Origin: Candidatus Zymogenaceae bacterium | GTDB taxonomy: Bacteria > Desulfobacterota > Zymogenia > Zymogenales > Zymogenaceae | Length of the DNA stretch: 64,000 nt | NCBI GenBank assembly: GCA_016933535.1 | Contig: JAFGAS010000086.1 | Coordinates: forward strand, 1-64,000 | Reading direction: 5' to 3' | Shown here: one piece after another, positions 11,243 to 20,071 of the stretch | Numbering within the stretch: the stretch's first letter is position 1 | How the letters are laid out: each line of letters starts with the position of its first letter | The notes under the pieces: generated by a model | The model's input: the letters and a program-made list of their open reading frames with translations, nothing else | What the model was told of the DNA's origin: nothing | Databases searched by the model: none | Translations under genes and position numbers: made by a program

Positions 11243-12159
11243 TTTCCGTAATGGGAACCGAAAATACCCGAGCAGCCGGGTACGGCAACATCTACCGCCT
11301 CCCTACCCTCAGGAACCTTATCTCCCGAGTATCGCAATTTCTCAGCCTGAACGGCATCCAATCCCATCACCTTGACGCGCGCCTTATCGTCACCCACGCC
11401 CTGGGCCTTGACCCAATCGATATCTACAGAAAGCCCAATCTTCCGATCGACGGCAAATCCGAATCGGCCGTATTATCCCTTATGGTTCGGCGTGCATCCG
11501 GAGTTCCCACCGCCTATATTATCGGTATAAAAGAATTCTGGTCGTTGTCGATTACCGTGGACGAACGCGTCCTCATCCCACGCCCCGAAACGGAGATCCT
11601 TGTCGAGGAATCGCTGGCCGCTGCCCGTTCTTTCACCGGAGACATGACAATTCTTGAACTCGGCACCGGCTCGGGGGCGGTATCGATAGCGCTGGCCATG
11701 GAACTTGTTGCTGCACGGATTGTCTCAACGGACATATCCCCTTCGGCGCTATCGGCTGCCGAGGCCAACATCTCCATCCATGGCCTGCAGGATCGAATTC
11801 TTTTCAAACGGGGTGACCTCTTCGAGGCGATTGAGCCTGATGATCGGTTTGACCTGATTGTCTCCAATCCCCCCTATCTGACCGACGAAGAGATGAAGTG
11901 CCTTCCCCCCGAGGTCGGAGCCGAGCCGGAAGAAGCCCTCCGCGGGGGTGAGAACGGGCTTGCGGTCATCGAGCGTATAGTCGCGGCCGCCCCCGACTAT
12001 CTTACTGCCGGGGGATTTCTTATCTTCGAGATAGGCGCCGGACAACAAGACGCCGCAAGAAAATTGATCGAAAGGACTACCGGGCTTTCACTACCCCATA
12101 CGAGAAGAGATTATGCGGGCAGGCCCCGTGTCATTATCACCAAACGCACCTGTCAATAG
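11239..12159 (+). CDS. prmC: Release factor glutamine methyltransferase PrmC
   Basis: NPPY motif (LIVSNPPYLTDEE), ELGTGSGAVSIALA; ATGA overlap with prfA. Confidence 0.95.
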   Translation: MISVMGTENTRAAGYGNIYRLPTLRNLISRVSQFLSLNGIQSHHLDARLIVTHALGLDPIDIYRKPNLPIDGKSESAVLSLMVRRASGVPTAYIIGIKEFWSLSITVDERVLIPRPETEILVEESLAAARSFTGDMTILELGTGSGAVSIALAMELVAARIVSTDISPSALSAAEANISIHGLQDRILFKRGDLFEAIEPDDRFDLIVSNPPYLTDEEMKCLPPEVGAEPEEALRGGENGLAVIERIVAAAPDYLTAGGFLIFEIGAGQQDAARKLIERTTGLSLPHTRRDYAGRPRVIITKRTCQ

Positions 12160-12179
12160 CATGTGAGAGGTTTTTTATC

Positions 12180-13439
12180 GTGCTTCAGAAAATGATTATC
12201 AAGGGAAGCAAGCCGCTTGCCGGAGAAATAACCGTAAGTGGCTCCAAAAACGCCGCTCTTCCTATCCTGATTGCCTCAATTATGGCACCGGGCCGATTTG
12301 AATTTCATGATGTCCCTGATCTAATGGATATCCATACTACCGCCGGACTCCTGCGCGAACTGGGTGCCGAAGTGGATCATCAAAAAACCTTCGTCGTCGA
12401 CTCGACCCCTATCAACAACTACGAGGCCTCCTGGGACCTTGTACGCAAGATGCGCGCCTCATTTCTCATTATGGGCGCCCTTATCTCGCGGTTCAGAAGG
12501 GCTCGCGTATCGCTTCCCGGTGGATGCGAGCTGGGTCTGCGTCCAGTCGATCAACACCTGAAAGGACTTCAGTGCCTTGGGGTTAAAATCAGCGAGGAAC
12601 ACGGCCTGGTAATTGCCGACGCCGCGGCCCTTCGGGGCGGAAAGGTCGTCTTTGATTTCCCAACGGTAGGGGCCACCGAAAACCTCCTTATGGCGGCGGC
12701 AACCGCGAAAGGGGAAACGGTCATCCAGAACGCCGCCCAGGAACCGGAAGTGGTCGATCTGGCGCGGGCGCTGACGGCAATGGGGGCCAAAATCGAGGGC
12801 GCGGGAAAAGAGACTATCCGTATCCAGGGCGTTGAGTCCCTCCGCCCGATCACACACACCATCATCCCCGACCGGATCGAGGCCGGAACCTTCATGGTTG
12901 CGGCGGCTATCACCGGCGGGAGCATTATTATGAAAAACACCCCGACGGCGATGCTGGTGTCCGTCATGGAAAAGCTCGCCGAATCGGGCGTTTCTTTTCA
13001 GGAAACCGCCGATGGGATCAAAGTAGTCGGTCCGGAAAAGATCCGGCCGGTTGATATCAAGACCCTTCCCTACCCCGGCTTCCCTACCGATCTGCAGGCG
13101 CCCATGACCTCTCTCCTGACGATTGCCGAGGGAACCAGCATTATCTCCGAGACGATCTTCGAAAAACGTTTCGCCCATGTGGCGGAACTTATCCGTCTCG
13201 GTGCCGATATCACCATCGATGGCAGGAGTGCGGTCATCAAGGGTACCGGCGGCCTGCTCGGCGCCCCGGTTATGTCGTCTGATCTAAGAAACAGCGCCGC
13301 CCTTATCATCGCGGGTCTGGCCGCCCACGGCACCACCGAGGTCTACCGTATTTATCACCTCGACCGGGGATACGAGCGGATGGAAGCAAAACTGGCCCTT
13401 CTCGGCGCCGATATCAGGAGGGCGCCCCAGGATGATTAA
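12180..13439 (+). CDS. murA: UDP-N-acetylglucosamine 1-carboxyvinyltransferase
   Basis: SGSKNAALPILIASIM, RPVDQHLKGLQCLG, PGFPTDLQAPM motifs. Confidence 0.97.
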   Translation: MLQKMIIKGSKPLAGEITVSGSKNAALPILIASIMAPGRFEFHDVPDLMDIHTTAGLLRELGAEVDHQKTFVVDSTPINNYEASWDLVRKMRASFLIMGALISRFRRARVSLPGGCELGLRPVDQHLKGLQCLGVKISEEHGLVIADAAALRGGKVVFDFPTVGATENLLMAAATAKGETVIQNAAQEPEVVDLARALTAMGAKIEGAGKETIRIQGVESLRPITHTIIPDRIEAGTFMVAAAITGGSIIMKNTPTAMLVSVMEKLAESGVSFQETADGIKVVGPEKIRPVDIKTLPYPGFPTDLQAPMTSLLTIAEGTSIISETIFEKRFAHVAELIRLGADITIDGRSAVIKGTGGLLGAPVMSSDLRNSAALIIAGLAAHGTTEVYRIYHLDRGYERMEAKLALLGADIRRAPQDD

Positions 13440-14724
13440 CCTCGTCAGCACCACGGACCCTGGTTGCGCCGCCCTTGTCAAGAAGATTTCCGCCCGGGGT
13501 GAGACGGTCCCTCCCGAAATAGAGGAAACGGTAAGACAGATTATCCGGGACGTCCGGACCCGCGGCGACGAGGCGCTCATCGAGTACACCGAGCGCTATG
13601 ATTCGGTTCGGCTCTCGCCCGACCGGCTAGAGATATCTAAAGATAAAATCGCCGAGGCCGCGTCCCTGCTTAGTCCAAAGGATCGTGACACGATCACCGC
13701 CGCCGCCGCCCGGATCGAGACATATCATAAACACCAGTCGCTGGATTCTTTTACCTTTCTGGACGAGCACTCAAACCGCCTGGGCCAGATAATCAGGCCG
13801 CTGGCCCGGGTCGGCGTGTATGTCCCCGGGGGCCGCGCCCCTTACCCTTCCACGCTCCTCATGAACGTCATACCGGCCCGTGTTGCCGGCGTCCACGAGA
13901 TTATCGCCGTCCATCCCGTATCTTTCGGTTCACCCAACCCTGCTGTTATGGCAGCGGCCGGTATCGCGGGCGTTGATCGGATCTTTGGCGTCGGCGGCGC
14001 CCAGGCCGTGGCGGCCCTTGCCTTCGGTACCGAGACGATCCCCAAGGTAGATAAAATCGTCGGGCCCGGAAACATCTATGTCGCTACGGCTAAGAAGATG
14101 CTCATGGGTGTGGTAGACATCGACATGATCGCCGGACCCTCCGAGATCGTCATTATCGCCGACGGCTCGGCCGACCCCGCGTACATAGCCGCGGATCTCC
14201 TCTCCCAGGCCGAGCACGACCCACTGGCGGCCTCCATCCTCATCGTCACCGACCAATCCCTTGCGCAGCTCGTTACCGAGGAGCTCGACCGCCAGATAGG
14301 AGACTTGAGTCGAAGCGAGATCGCCCGTGCTTCGCTCAACGACTTCGGAGCGATTATCGTCTCGCGGAACCTTAACGAGTCGGTCGAGATAGCCAACGAC
14401 ATCGCTCCGGAACACCTGGAGCTTCTGGTAGCCGATCCGGTTAAACTGGTCAGCAAGATTGAAAATGCCGGCGCAATTTTTCTGGGTACCCAATCGCCGG
14501 AGACGGTGGGAGATTACGCCGCAGGCCCGAACCACGTATTGCCGACAGGCGGCACCGCGCGGTTCTCCTCGCCGCTTTCCGTCTATGATTTTTTGAAGAG
14601 GATTTCGATCATTGAGATGAGCCGTGAGGGGCTGGATATCATCGGCCGAACGGCCCACGATTTTGCGATGATCGAGGGACTTGACGCCCACGCAAAGTCG
14701 GTGGGTATAAGATTGAAAAAATGA
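13432..14724 (+). CDS. hisD: Histidinol dehydrogenase
   Basis: YVPGGRAPYPSTLLMNVIPARVAGV, FGVGGAQAVAALAFGTETIPKVDKIVGPGN, AGPNHVLPTGGTARFSSPLSVYDF. Confidence 0.97.
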   Translation: MINLVSTTDPGCAALVKKISARGETVPPEIEETVRQIIRDVRTRGDEALIEYTERYDSVRLSPDRLEISKDKIAEAASLLSPKDRDTITAAAARIETYHKHQSLDSFTFLDEHSNRLGQIIRPLARVGVYVPGGRAPYPSTLLMNVIPARVAGVHEIIAVHPVSFGSPNPAVMAAAGIAGVDRIFGVGGAQAVAALAFGTETIPKVDKIVGPGNIYVATAKKMLMGVVDIDMIAGPSEIVIIADGSADPAYIAADLLSQAEHDPLAASILIVTDQSLAQLVTEELDRQIGDLSRSEIARASLNDFGAIIVSRNLNESVEIANDIAPEHLELLVADPVKLVSKIENAGAIFLGTQSPETVGDYAAGPNHVLPTGGTARFSSPLSVYDFLKRISIIEMSREGLDIIGRTAHDFAMIEGLDAHAKSVGIRLKK

Positions 14725-14875
14725 GAGCAATAGGAAAGAGCAGTCGGTCCGGTCCGTTAGTTCTCATCCAACCCGTTGGTTTCCTACCTGGGCACTTCAA
14801 TGAGCGATATAATTACGCGCTTTACCCGACCATCGGATAACACCCCCGATTCCATGACAATAGCGAAGGTCTATT

Positions 14876-15931
14876 CTAGTTGCCCGCCCTAATCGAGAGA
14901 ATGTCGCCGTCCTGCACGACATAGGTCTTGCCTTCAAGCCTCCAGAGCCCCTTTTTTTTACATTCCGCGAAACCGCCGCTATTTATGAAATCGGAGTAGG
15001 AGACCGTTTCGGCCCTGATGAACTTCTGGCCGAGGTCGGTGTGAATTGCCGCCGCTGCGTCCTGGGCGGTGGAACCGTTCCGTACCGGCCATGCTCGGCA
15101 TTCGTCCTCACCTACCGTCAGAAACGAAATGAGGCCGAGCATTTCAGAGGCCATGCGAATAATGCGTCCCCTGACCGATTGCTGTATCCCGTATTCTTCC
15201 ATGAATACCTTTTGTTCTTCTTCGGACATGAGCGCCAGTTCCGCTTCGAGCTTTCCGTCTGCCGATAAAATCGGTATATGATCCGGAATGGTATTCCTCA
15301 ATTCCTCGATCGTTGAATCCGCCGCCAAGTTGCGTTCGTCCGAACTGTTTACGACGACCATCATCGGCTTTCCTGAAAGGAACTGGAAGTTTCTCAATTG
15401 CTTTTCGCCCGTATTGAAGACCGCCGCCGTCGAGAGCGGCTTTTCCTCGCTTAAGTGAGCCAGGCATTCCGAAAGGATTTCCTCTTCCTGAGCAAGAAGT
15501 GTGTTGTCTTTTTTGACCCCCTGTCTTCGTATCCGTTCCATCCGGCCTTCTATCTGAATCATGTCGGAGATGATAAACTCGCTATAAATGGTAAGAAACT
15601 CGTCCCTGAGGCGTACGGCCCCTCCGTTATCGAAGTTACGCAGCGTAAGCAGCAGCGCATCACTTCCGCGCATCTGCTGGATGTTTTTTACACCGGCATT
15701 ATCGCTTTTTATGTCACCTTCCATGATCGCGGCGGTATCGGCAAGCGTTATACGGGTATAGATAGTTTTCTTAGGTTTGAATATTCTTACGAGCTCGTCT
15801 ATTCGGTAGTCGGGAACATCGATGACCGCGACGTGATCGCTACCGGACCTGTTTCCAACGATATTTCCACTCAGCGCCTGAAACAGTGTACTTTTCCCAC
15901 AGCCAGGGCTGCCTATTATGGATAGGTGCAT
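14876..15931 (-). CDS. YchF/Obg-like GTP-binding protein with C-terminal TGS/DUF933-like domain
   Basis: GSPGCGKSTLFQALSG P-loop; C-terminal FLTVGEDECRAWPVRNGSTAQDAAAAIHTDLGQKFIRAE. Confidence 0.85.
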   Translation of the reverse strand: MHLSIIGSPGCGKSTLFQALSGNIVGNRSGSDHVAVIDVPDYRIDELVRIFKPKKTIYTRITLADTAAIMEGDIKSDNAGVKNIQQMRGSDALLLTLRNFDNGGAVRLRDEFLTIYSEFIISDMIQIEGRMERIRRQGVKKDNTLLAQEEEILSECLAHLSEEKPLSTAAVFNTGEKQLRNFQFLSGKPMMVVVNSSDERNLAADSTIEELRNTIPDHIPILSADGKLEAELALMSEEEQKVFMEEYGIQQSVRGRIIRMASEMLGLISFLTVGEDECRAWPVRNGSTAQDAAAAIHTDLGQKFIRAETVSYSDFINSGGFAECKKKGLWRLEGKTYVVQDGDILSIRAGN

Positions 15932-16087
15932 CTTCTCCTCCGGAAAACCTATTGGGGAGACGTGGTTTAACCCGTCTATCCGTTCCGCCGTCGATTCGGT
16001 GGTAACGATAACAAAATTACTTGCTTAGATAGGGATAATTACGGCGAAAATGTGATCTGTGTTATCTTGTGGGCCTTCAATATAAAC

Positions 16088-16113
16088 AAAAAAGGCCGGC
16101 ATCCGTGCCAACC
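16088..16113 (-). terminator. Intrinsic terminator of the tRNA operon
   Basis: On minus strand GGTTGGCA-CGGA-TGCCGGCC (8 bp with two GU pairs) followed by TTTTTT. Confidence 0.7.
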
Positions 16114-16133
16114 CGGTATTAACTCCATACTGT

Positions 16134-16220
16134 TGGTGCCTGGGGCCGGAATCGAACCGGCACGACGTTGCCGTCGAGGGATTTTAAGTCCCTTGCGTCT
16201 ACCTGTTCCGCCACCCAGGC
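16134..16220 (-). tRNA. tRNA-Leu (anticodon TAA), CCA encoded
   Basis: Minus strand GCCTGGGTGGCGGAA...GGGACTTAAAATCCC...GGTTCGATTCCGGCCCCAGGCACCA. Confidence 0.95.
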
Positions 16221-16228
16221 AAGGCAAT

Positions 16229-16302
16229 TGGAGGCGGCACCCGGATTTGAACCGGGGATAAAGGTTTTGCAGACCTTTGCCTTACCACTTGGCGATGCCG
16301 CC
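16229..16302 (-). tRNA. tRNA-Cys (anticodon GCA), CCA encoded
   Basis: Minus strand GGCGGCATCGCC...AAGGTCTGCAAAACC...GGTTCAAATCCGGGTGCCGCCTCCA. Confidence 0.95.
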
Positions 16303-16311
16303 CGAGGAAAA

Positions 16312-16386
16312 TGGAGCGGGAAACGGGATTTGAACCCGCGACCCTTGCCTTGGCAAGGCAATGCTCTACCGCTGAGCTATTCCCGC
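16312..16386 (-). tRNA. tRNA-Gly (anticodon GCC), CCA encoded
   Basis: Minus strand GCGGGAATAGCTCAGCGGTAGAGC...CCTTGCCAAGG...GGGTTCAAATCCCGTTTCCCGCTCCA. Confidence 0.95.
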
Positions 16387-16405
16387 CTATGTTATGAAGC
16401 TATTA

Positions 16406-16434
16406 TATTTAGCACTATCCGCTTTTTTTGTCAA
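16406..16434 (-). promoter_or_regulatory. Putative sigma70 promoter of the tRNA operon, TTGACA-N17-TAAATA
   Basis: -35 at 16434-16429, -10 at 16411-16406, about 20 nt upstream of the tRNA-Gly 5' end. Confidence 0.6.
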
Positions 16435-16444
16435 GCACGAAAAG

Positions 16445-17482
16445 CTACTTATTGTCTTTTCCTGCTATTTCGTCCTCCAATACCTTGACCTGATACCGGT
16501 AGTTCGCATTTTCCGGGTCAACGGCAAGGGCCTTTTTCATATAGATAAGGGCCCCTTTCGTATCATTCATACGATAGGATATCCAACCCGCGAGGTATAA
16601 AAAGCGGCCGCTTTCCGGCTCGTATTTCAGGGCCTTCTGTGCATAGTCGAGGGCCTTCTTGAGCTTACTGTCACGCTCCGAATAAAGCTTGCCCAGGGCA
16701 TAATATACCCTCGGGTCGTTTTTGTTCAAGTCCAGAGCCATGTTGAGGTGTGTCTCGGCCTTTTCGAAATCCCCAAAGTTCCCATAGGCAATACCCAGGC
16801 CGTAGTTTGCGTCAAAGGCGTAATCTTTCTCGTCCACCAATTTTTGATATTGGAGGATTGCCTTCTGGAATATCTCCAGACGGCCGTAGAGATCGCCAAG
16901 ATAAAGCGCGATATCGGGGTTCCATATCTTGGCATCATCCAGAATATAGGCAGTCAACTCACCCTCGAACAACGCATCCTTAAAGTTTCCTTCTTTGAGG
17001 AAGGCCTTTGACAAGTAATAATGCGAATAGGGGTGATTTGGATCCAGGGTGGCTGCCACACGGAGATATATCTCGGCATTCTTCGGATCGTCGAGCATCC
17101 AATATGCGACGCCGAGATAAAAGTTGGTCGACGGTTTTTTTGGATCGAGGGCAATAGACTTTTTAAGATGTTCAAGCGCCTCCGGATACCTACCGGTTAG
17201 TATCAGTGTCCACGCAAGATTATCAAGGATGAGCGTTTCGTTCGGCGCTAAGGCCAGGGCCTCTCGGTATTTTTCGATGGCCTCATCATGTCGGCCCTTT
17301 ATCATGAGAAAGCCTGCCTCGTTTATGAGAGCTACGGTGGGGTTTTTTGCCTCCAAGACGAGATACTCGTAGGCCTCCCTCATCTTGGGGGGATCGTTCT
17401 TTGTAACCGGCTCCTCCTCCTTGGCCGAGACGATACCGACAAACGTCAAAAGGAGCAAAGTCAACACTATACATTTTTTCAT
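16445..17482 (-). CDS. Secreted tetratricopeptide-repeat protein
   Basis: Signal peptide-like N-terminus MKKCIVLTLLLLTFVGIVSA; repeated TPR helices (Y..LG..Y......A). Confidence 0.85.
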   Translation of the reverse strand: MKKCIVLTLLLLTFVGIVSAKEEEPVTKNDPPKMREAYEYLVLEAKNPTVALINEAGFLMIKGRHDEAIEKYREALALAPNETLILDNLAWTLILTGRYPEALEHLKKSIALDPKKPSTNFYLGVAYWMLDDPKNAEIYLRVAATLDPNHPYSHYYLSKAFLKEGNFKDALFEGELTAYILDDAKIWNPDIALYLGDLYGRLEIFQKAILQYQKLVDEKDYAFDANYGLGIAYGNFGDFEKAETHLNMALDLNKNDPRVYYALGKLYSERDSKLKKALDYAQKALKYEPESGRFLYLAGWISYRMNDTKGALIYMKKALAVDPENANYRYQVKVLEDEIAGKDNK

Positions 17483-17493
17483 GGTTCGTTCCG

Positions 17494-18918
17494 TTAAAGC
17501 GTGGTGATAAATTCCTTTCCCGATTTCATGAGACGGTCAAGCTTGCCGTCGTCGGATGATTCCCCATAGATTCGGACAACCGGCTCGGTGCCGGATTTTC
17601 GAAAGAGAATCCAAGAACCGTCTTCGAGCAGATATTTTGTTCCGTCGATCGTGACCGTCCCCGTCACCGGGATTCCCGAAAAGGCCGCCGGAGATGAGGC
17701 CACCTTGGAGGCAAAGGCTTTGCTGAGCTCTTCTGTTAAGGTCAGGTTTTCCCGTCGTGTACGATAGGCCCCTACCTTAGCATAGAGATCATCCAGAAGT
17801 TGGCGGATCGTCTTCTTTTCTCGACATACCATCTCAAACGTCAACAGGCACGCGATAATACCGTCCTTTTCCGGGACATGTCCAAAGATCGAAAAACCGG
17901 CGCTTTCCTCACCTCCGCCTACGATCTTATCGGCGGCAATATACTCACCGATATACTTGAATCCAACCGGCGTCTCGAAACATTCGACCCCATGGTATTT
18001 CGCCACCGCGTCGACCAGGTGCGTCGTAGCCACCGATCGGGCCGCCCCCCCGCGGTATCCCTTTCTCGTAATAAGGTAGTCTAAAAGGAGCGCGATGATA
18101 TAATTCGGCTCAACGAATGAGCCGTCTGCATCCAGTATTCCAAACCGATCGGCATCTCCGTCCGTCGCTAATCCAACGACGATTTCGCTCGTCTCTTTGA
18201 CGATTCTCGACAATTCCTGAAGCCGGTATTCCGATGGATCGGGAGGACCGCCTCCGAACAGGGGATCCTTGGTGTTATGAATTACCGTTACCGGGATTTG
18301 ATGCTCTGTTAGAATCCGATCTAGATACCCTCGTCCGGTGGAAAATAGAGGATCGTAGGCGGCACCTGCTCCGCTCTGCTCGATAACGGAAAAATCTATC
18401 TTTTTCTTTAGACCCTCGAGATAGTCTTCGGCAAGATTAACGTCCTCCCAGAGTCCCGCGTCCCGCGCTTGCGCCTCAGTGACCAACCGTACCGTACCGG
18501 CCGTTACAATTTCATTTGCCCGATTGGCGATCCATTCGGTCGCCTCCGGAAGTGCAGGTCCACCCCATTTGGAGGAATATTTTACACCGCTATAGTGCGC
18601 GGGGTTGTGGCTTGCCGTGATATTAACGGCGCCGCCCGCCTTGCCGCTAATGATTGCCCAGCTTATCGTAGGGGTCGGGACCTCATTATCGGACACGAGC
18701 GCCTTAACTCCGTTTCCGGCAAGGACCGCCGCAGCTTCCCGGGCAAAGGCATCTCCCATAAAACGGCTGTCGTGTCCCACGATCATGCCGTAACGTCCCT
18801 CATCGACCCGTATGACGTATTCGGCTATCGCTTGGGATACAGCCCTCAGGTTATTGAAGGTGAAATCATCGGCGATGATTCCACGCCACCCCGAGGTGCC
18901 GAATTTTATCTGTACCAT
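17494..18918 (-). CDS. Phosphoglucomutase/phosphomannomutase family protein
   Basis: FGTSGWRGIIADDFT, TASHNPAHYSGVKYS, ATDGDADRFGILDADG, GGEESAGFSI, RKSGTEPVVRIY motifs. Confidence 0.95.
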   Translation of the reverse strand: MVQIKFGTSGWRGIIADDFTFNNLRAVSQAIAEYVIRVDEGRYGMIVGHDSRFMGDAFAREAAAVLAGNGVKALVSDNEVPTPTISWAIISGKAGGAVNITASHNPAHYSGVKYSSKWGGPALPEATEWIANRANEIVTAGTVRLVTEAQARDAGLWEDVNLAEDYLEGLKKKIDFSVIEQSGAGAAYDPLFSTGRGYLDRILTEHQIPVTVIHNTKDPLFGGGPPDPSEYRLQELSRIVKETSEIVVGLATDGDADRFGILDADGSFVEPNYIIALLLDYLITRKGYRGGAARSVATTHLVDAVAKYHGVECFETPVGFKYIGEYIAADKIVGGGEESAGFSIFGHVPEKDGIIACLLTFEMVCREKKTIRQLLDDLYAKVGAYRTRRENLTLTEELSKAFASKVASSPAAFSGIPVTGTVTIDGTKYLLEDGSWILFRKSGTEPVVRIYGESSDDGKLDRLMKSGKEFITTL

Positions 18919-18929
18919 TGGAATAACAC

Positions 18930-19586
18930 CTATTTAAGGATATAATCAAATCCCGACTTAAAAAAGTAGATGGAGAATCCGATGAGAAACATCGCGCAGA
19001 ACCCAACGATACCCCGGTAGAACCCGTCGGTAAAAAACCTCCTGCCGAGGCTTATCGATGTGGAGACCAGGCTGTACCATAGAAAATCCGCCAGGATGTG
19101 GCCGATGAAAAAGACGATAACTCCCACGATACCCAGCTTGGCCGAGATAAATATGTACGCCAATCCGATGGTGAGCCACCATACTATCCAGTAGGGGTTG
19201 GCCAGGCTCACAATGATCCCGGCGGAAACCGGGTGCTTGAGTATTTTGCCGAGAGCGCCGTTTTGAGGTTGACTGGATAAATCCGAGAGCGTGAGAAAAC
19301 GCACCCGCCTTATCATGGAGTATCCCATCCAGAGCAGGACGGCGCTTCCGCTAAACGCAATGACAGAAAGAAAAAGGTCATTATGTAATACCGCCCCGAG
19401 TCCCCAGAGGATTACTATAATGAGGATGAGCTCAAGAATCGCGTGACCGACGATTAATAGTGGGCCGGTCCATGCACCGCGCGCGATGCTTTCGTTGATT
19501 GTCACGGTCAACAGCGGCCCGGGCATGATCGCGCCGGACAGTGCCAACAGAAATGATGTCGCGAAGATTCCGATAAAGGGCGCCAT
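18930..19586 (-). CDS. LysE family translocator
   Basis: 218 aa, six TM-like segments, PGPLLTVTINESI near the N-terminus. Confidence 0.85.
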   Translation of the reverse strand: MAPFIGIFATSFLLALSGAIMPGPLLTVTINESIARGAWTGPLLIVGHAILELILIIVILWGLGAVLHNDLFLSVIAFSGSAVLLWMGYSMIRRVRFLTLSDLSSQPQNGALGKILKHPVSAGIIVSLANPYWIVWWLTIGLAYIFISAKLGIVGVIVFFIGHILADFLWYSLVSTSISLGRRFFTDGFYRGIVGFCAMFLIGFSIYFFKSGFDYILK

Positions 19587-19638
19587 AATCTAATTAATAT
19601 ATCATCGGCAGAGACAAACGGTCAAGTAATAAAATTCT

Positions 19639-19667
19639 TTGACACCTACTCGCGCCCGTGGTAGCAT
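19639..19667 (+). promoter_or_regulatory. Putative promoter TTGACA-N17-TAGCAT directly abutting the Nudix start codon
   Basis: -35 at 19639-19644, -10 at 19662-19667, ATG at 19674. Confidence 0.5.
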
Positions 19668-19673
19668 AAATAA

Positions 19674-20069
19674 ATGGAACCGCGAAACCCCTACCCTACT
19701 GTTGACGTCATCATTGAAAATGGCGGGGGTATCATTCTTATTGAGCGCAAGAATCCCCCCCACGACTGGGCTATTCCCGGGGGGTTTGTTGACTGGGGAG
19801 AATCCCTGGAGGAGGCGGCCGTCCGTGAGGCACGGGAAGAAACATCGCTTCACGTCCGGCTCATCAGGCAGTTTCATACTTACTCCGACCCACGGCGTGA
19901 TCCCCGCCATCATACCATTACGACCGTCTACATCGCATCCGCCGAGGGAAAGCCCCGCGCCGCCGATGACGCCAAGGCGATCGGTATTTTTACCCGTGAC
20001 AACCTGCCGCCTTCCCTTGCTTTTGACCATACAGATATTCTCAATGACTATTTCTCGAAACGGTATTAA
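19674..20069 (+). CDS. Nudix hydrolase
   Basis: Nudix box [24 protein letters not shown]. Confidence 0.95.
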   Translation: MEPRNPYPTVDVIIENGGGIILIERKNPPHDWAIPGGFVDWGESLEEAAVREAREETSLHVRLIRQFHTYSDPRRDPRHHTITTVYIASAEGKPRAADDAKAIGIFTRDNLPPSLAFDHTDILNDYFSKRY

Positions 20070-20071
20070 CC

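Noticed and set aside
12459-13178. 239-aa minus-strand ORF inside murA
   Set aside because: murA is unambiguous on the plus strand; no motifs in the antisense product.
16039-16488. Several 60-106 aa ORFs across the tRNA cluster on both strands
   Set aside because: They overlap three well-formed tRNAs and read tRNA-derived peptides; spurious.
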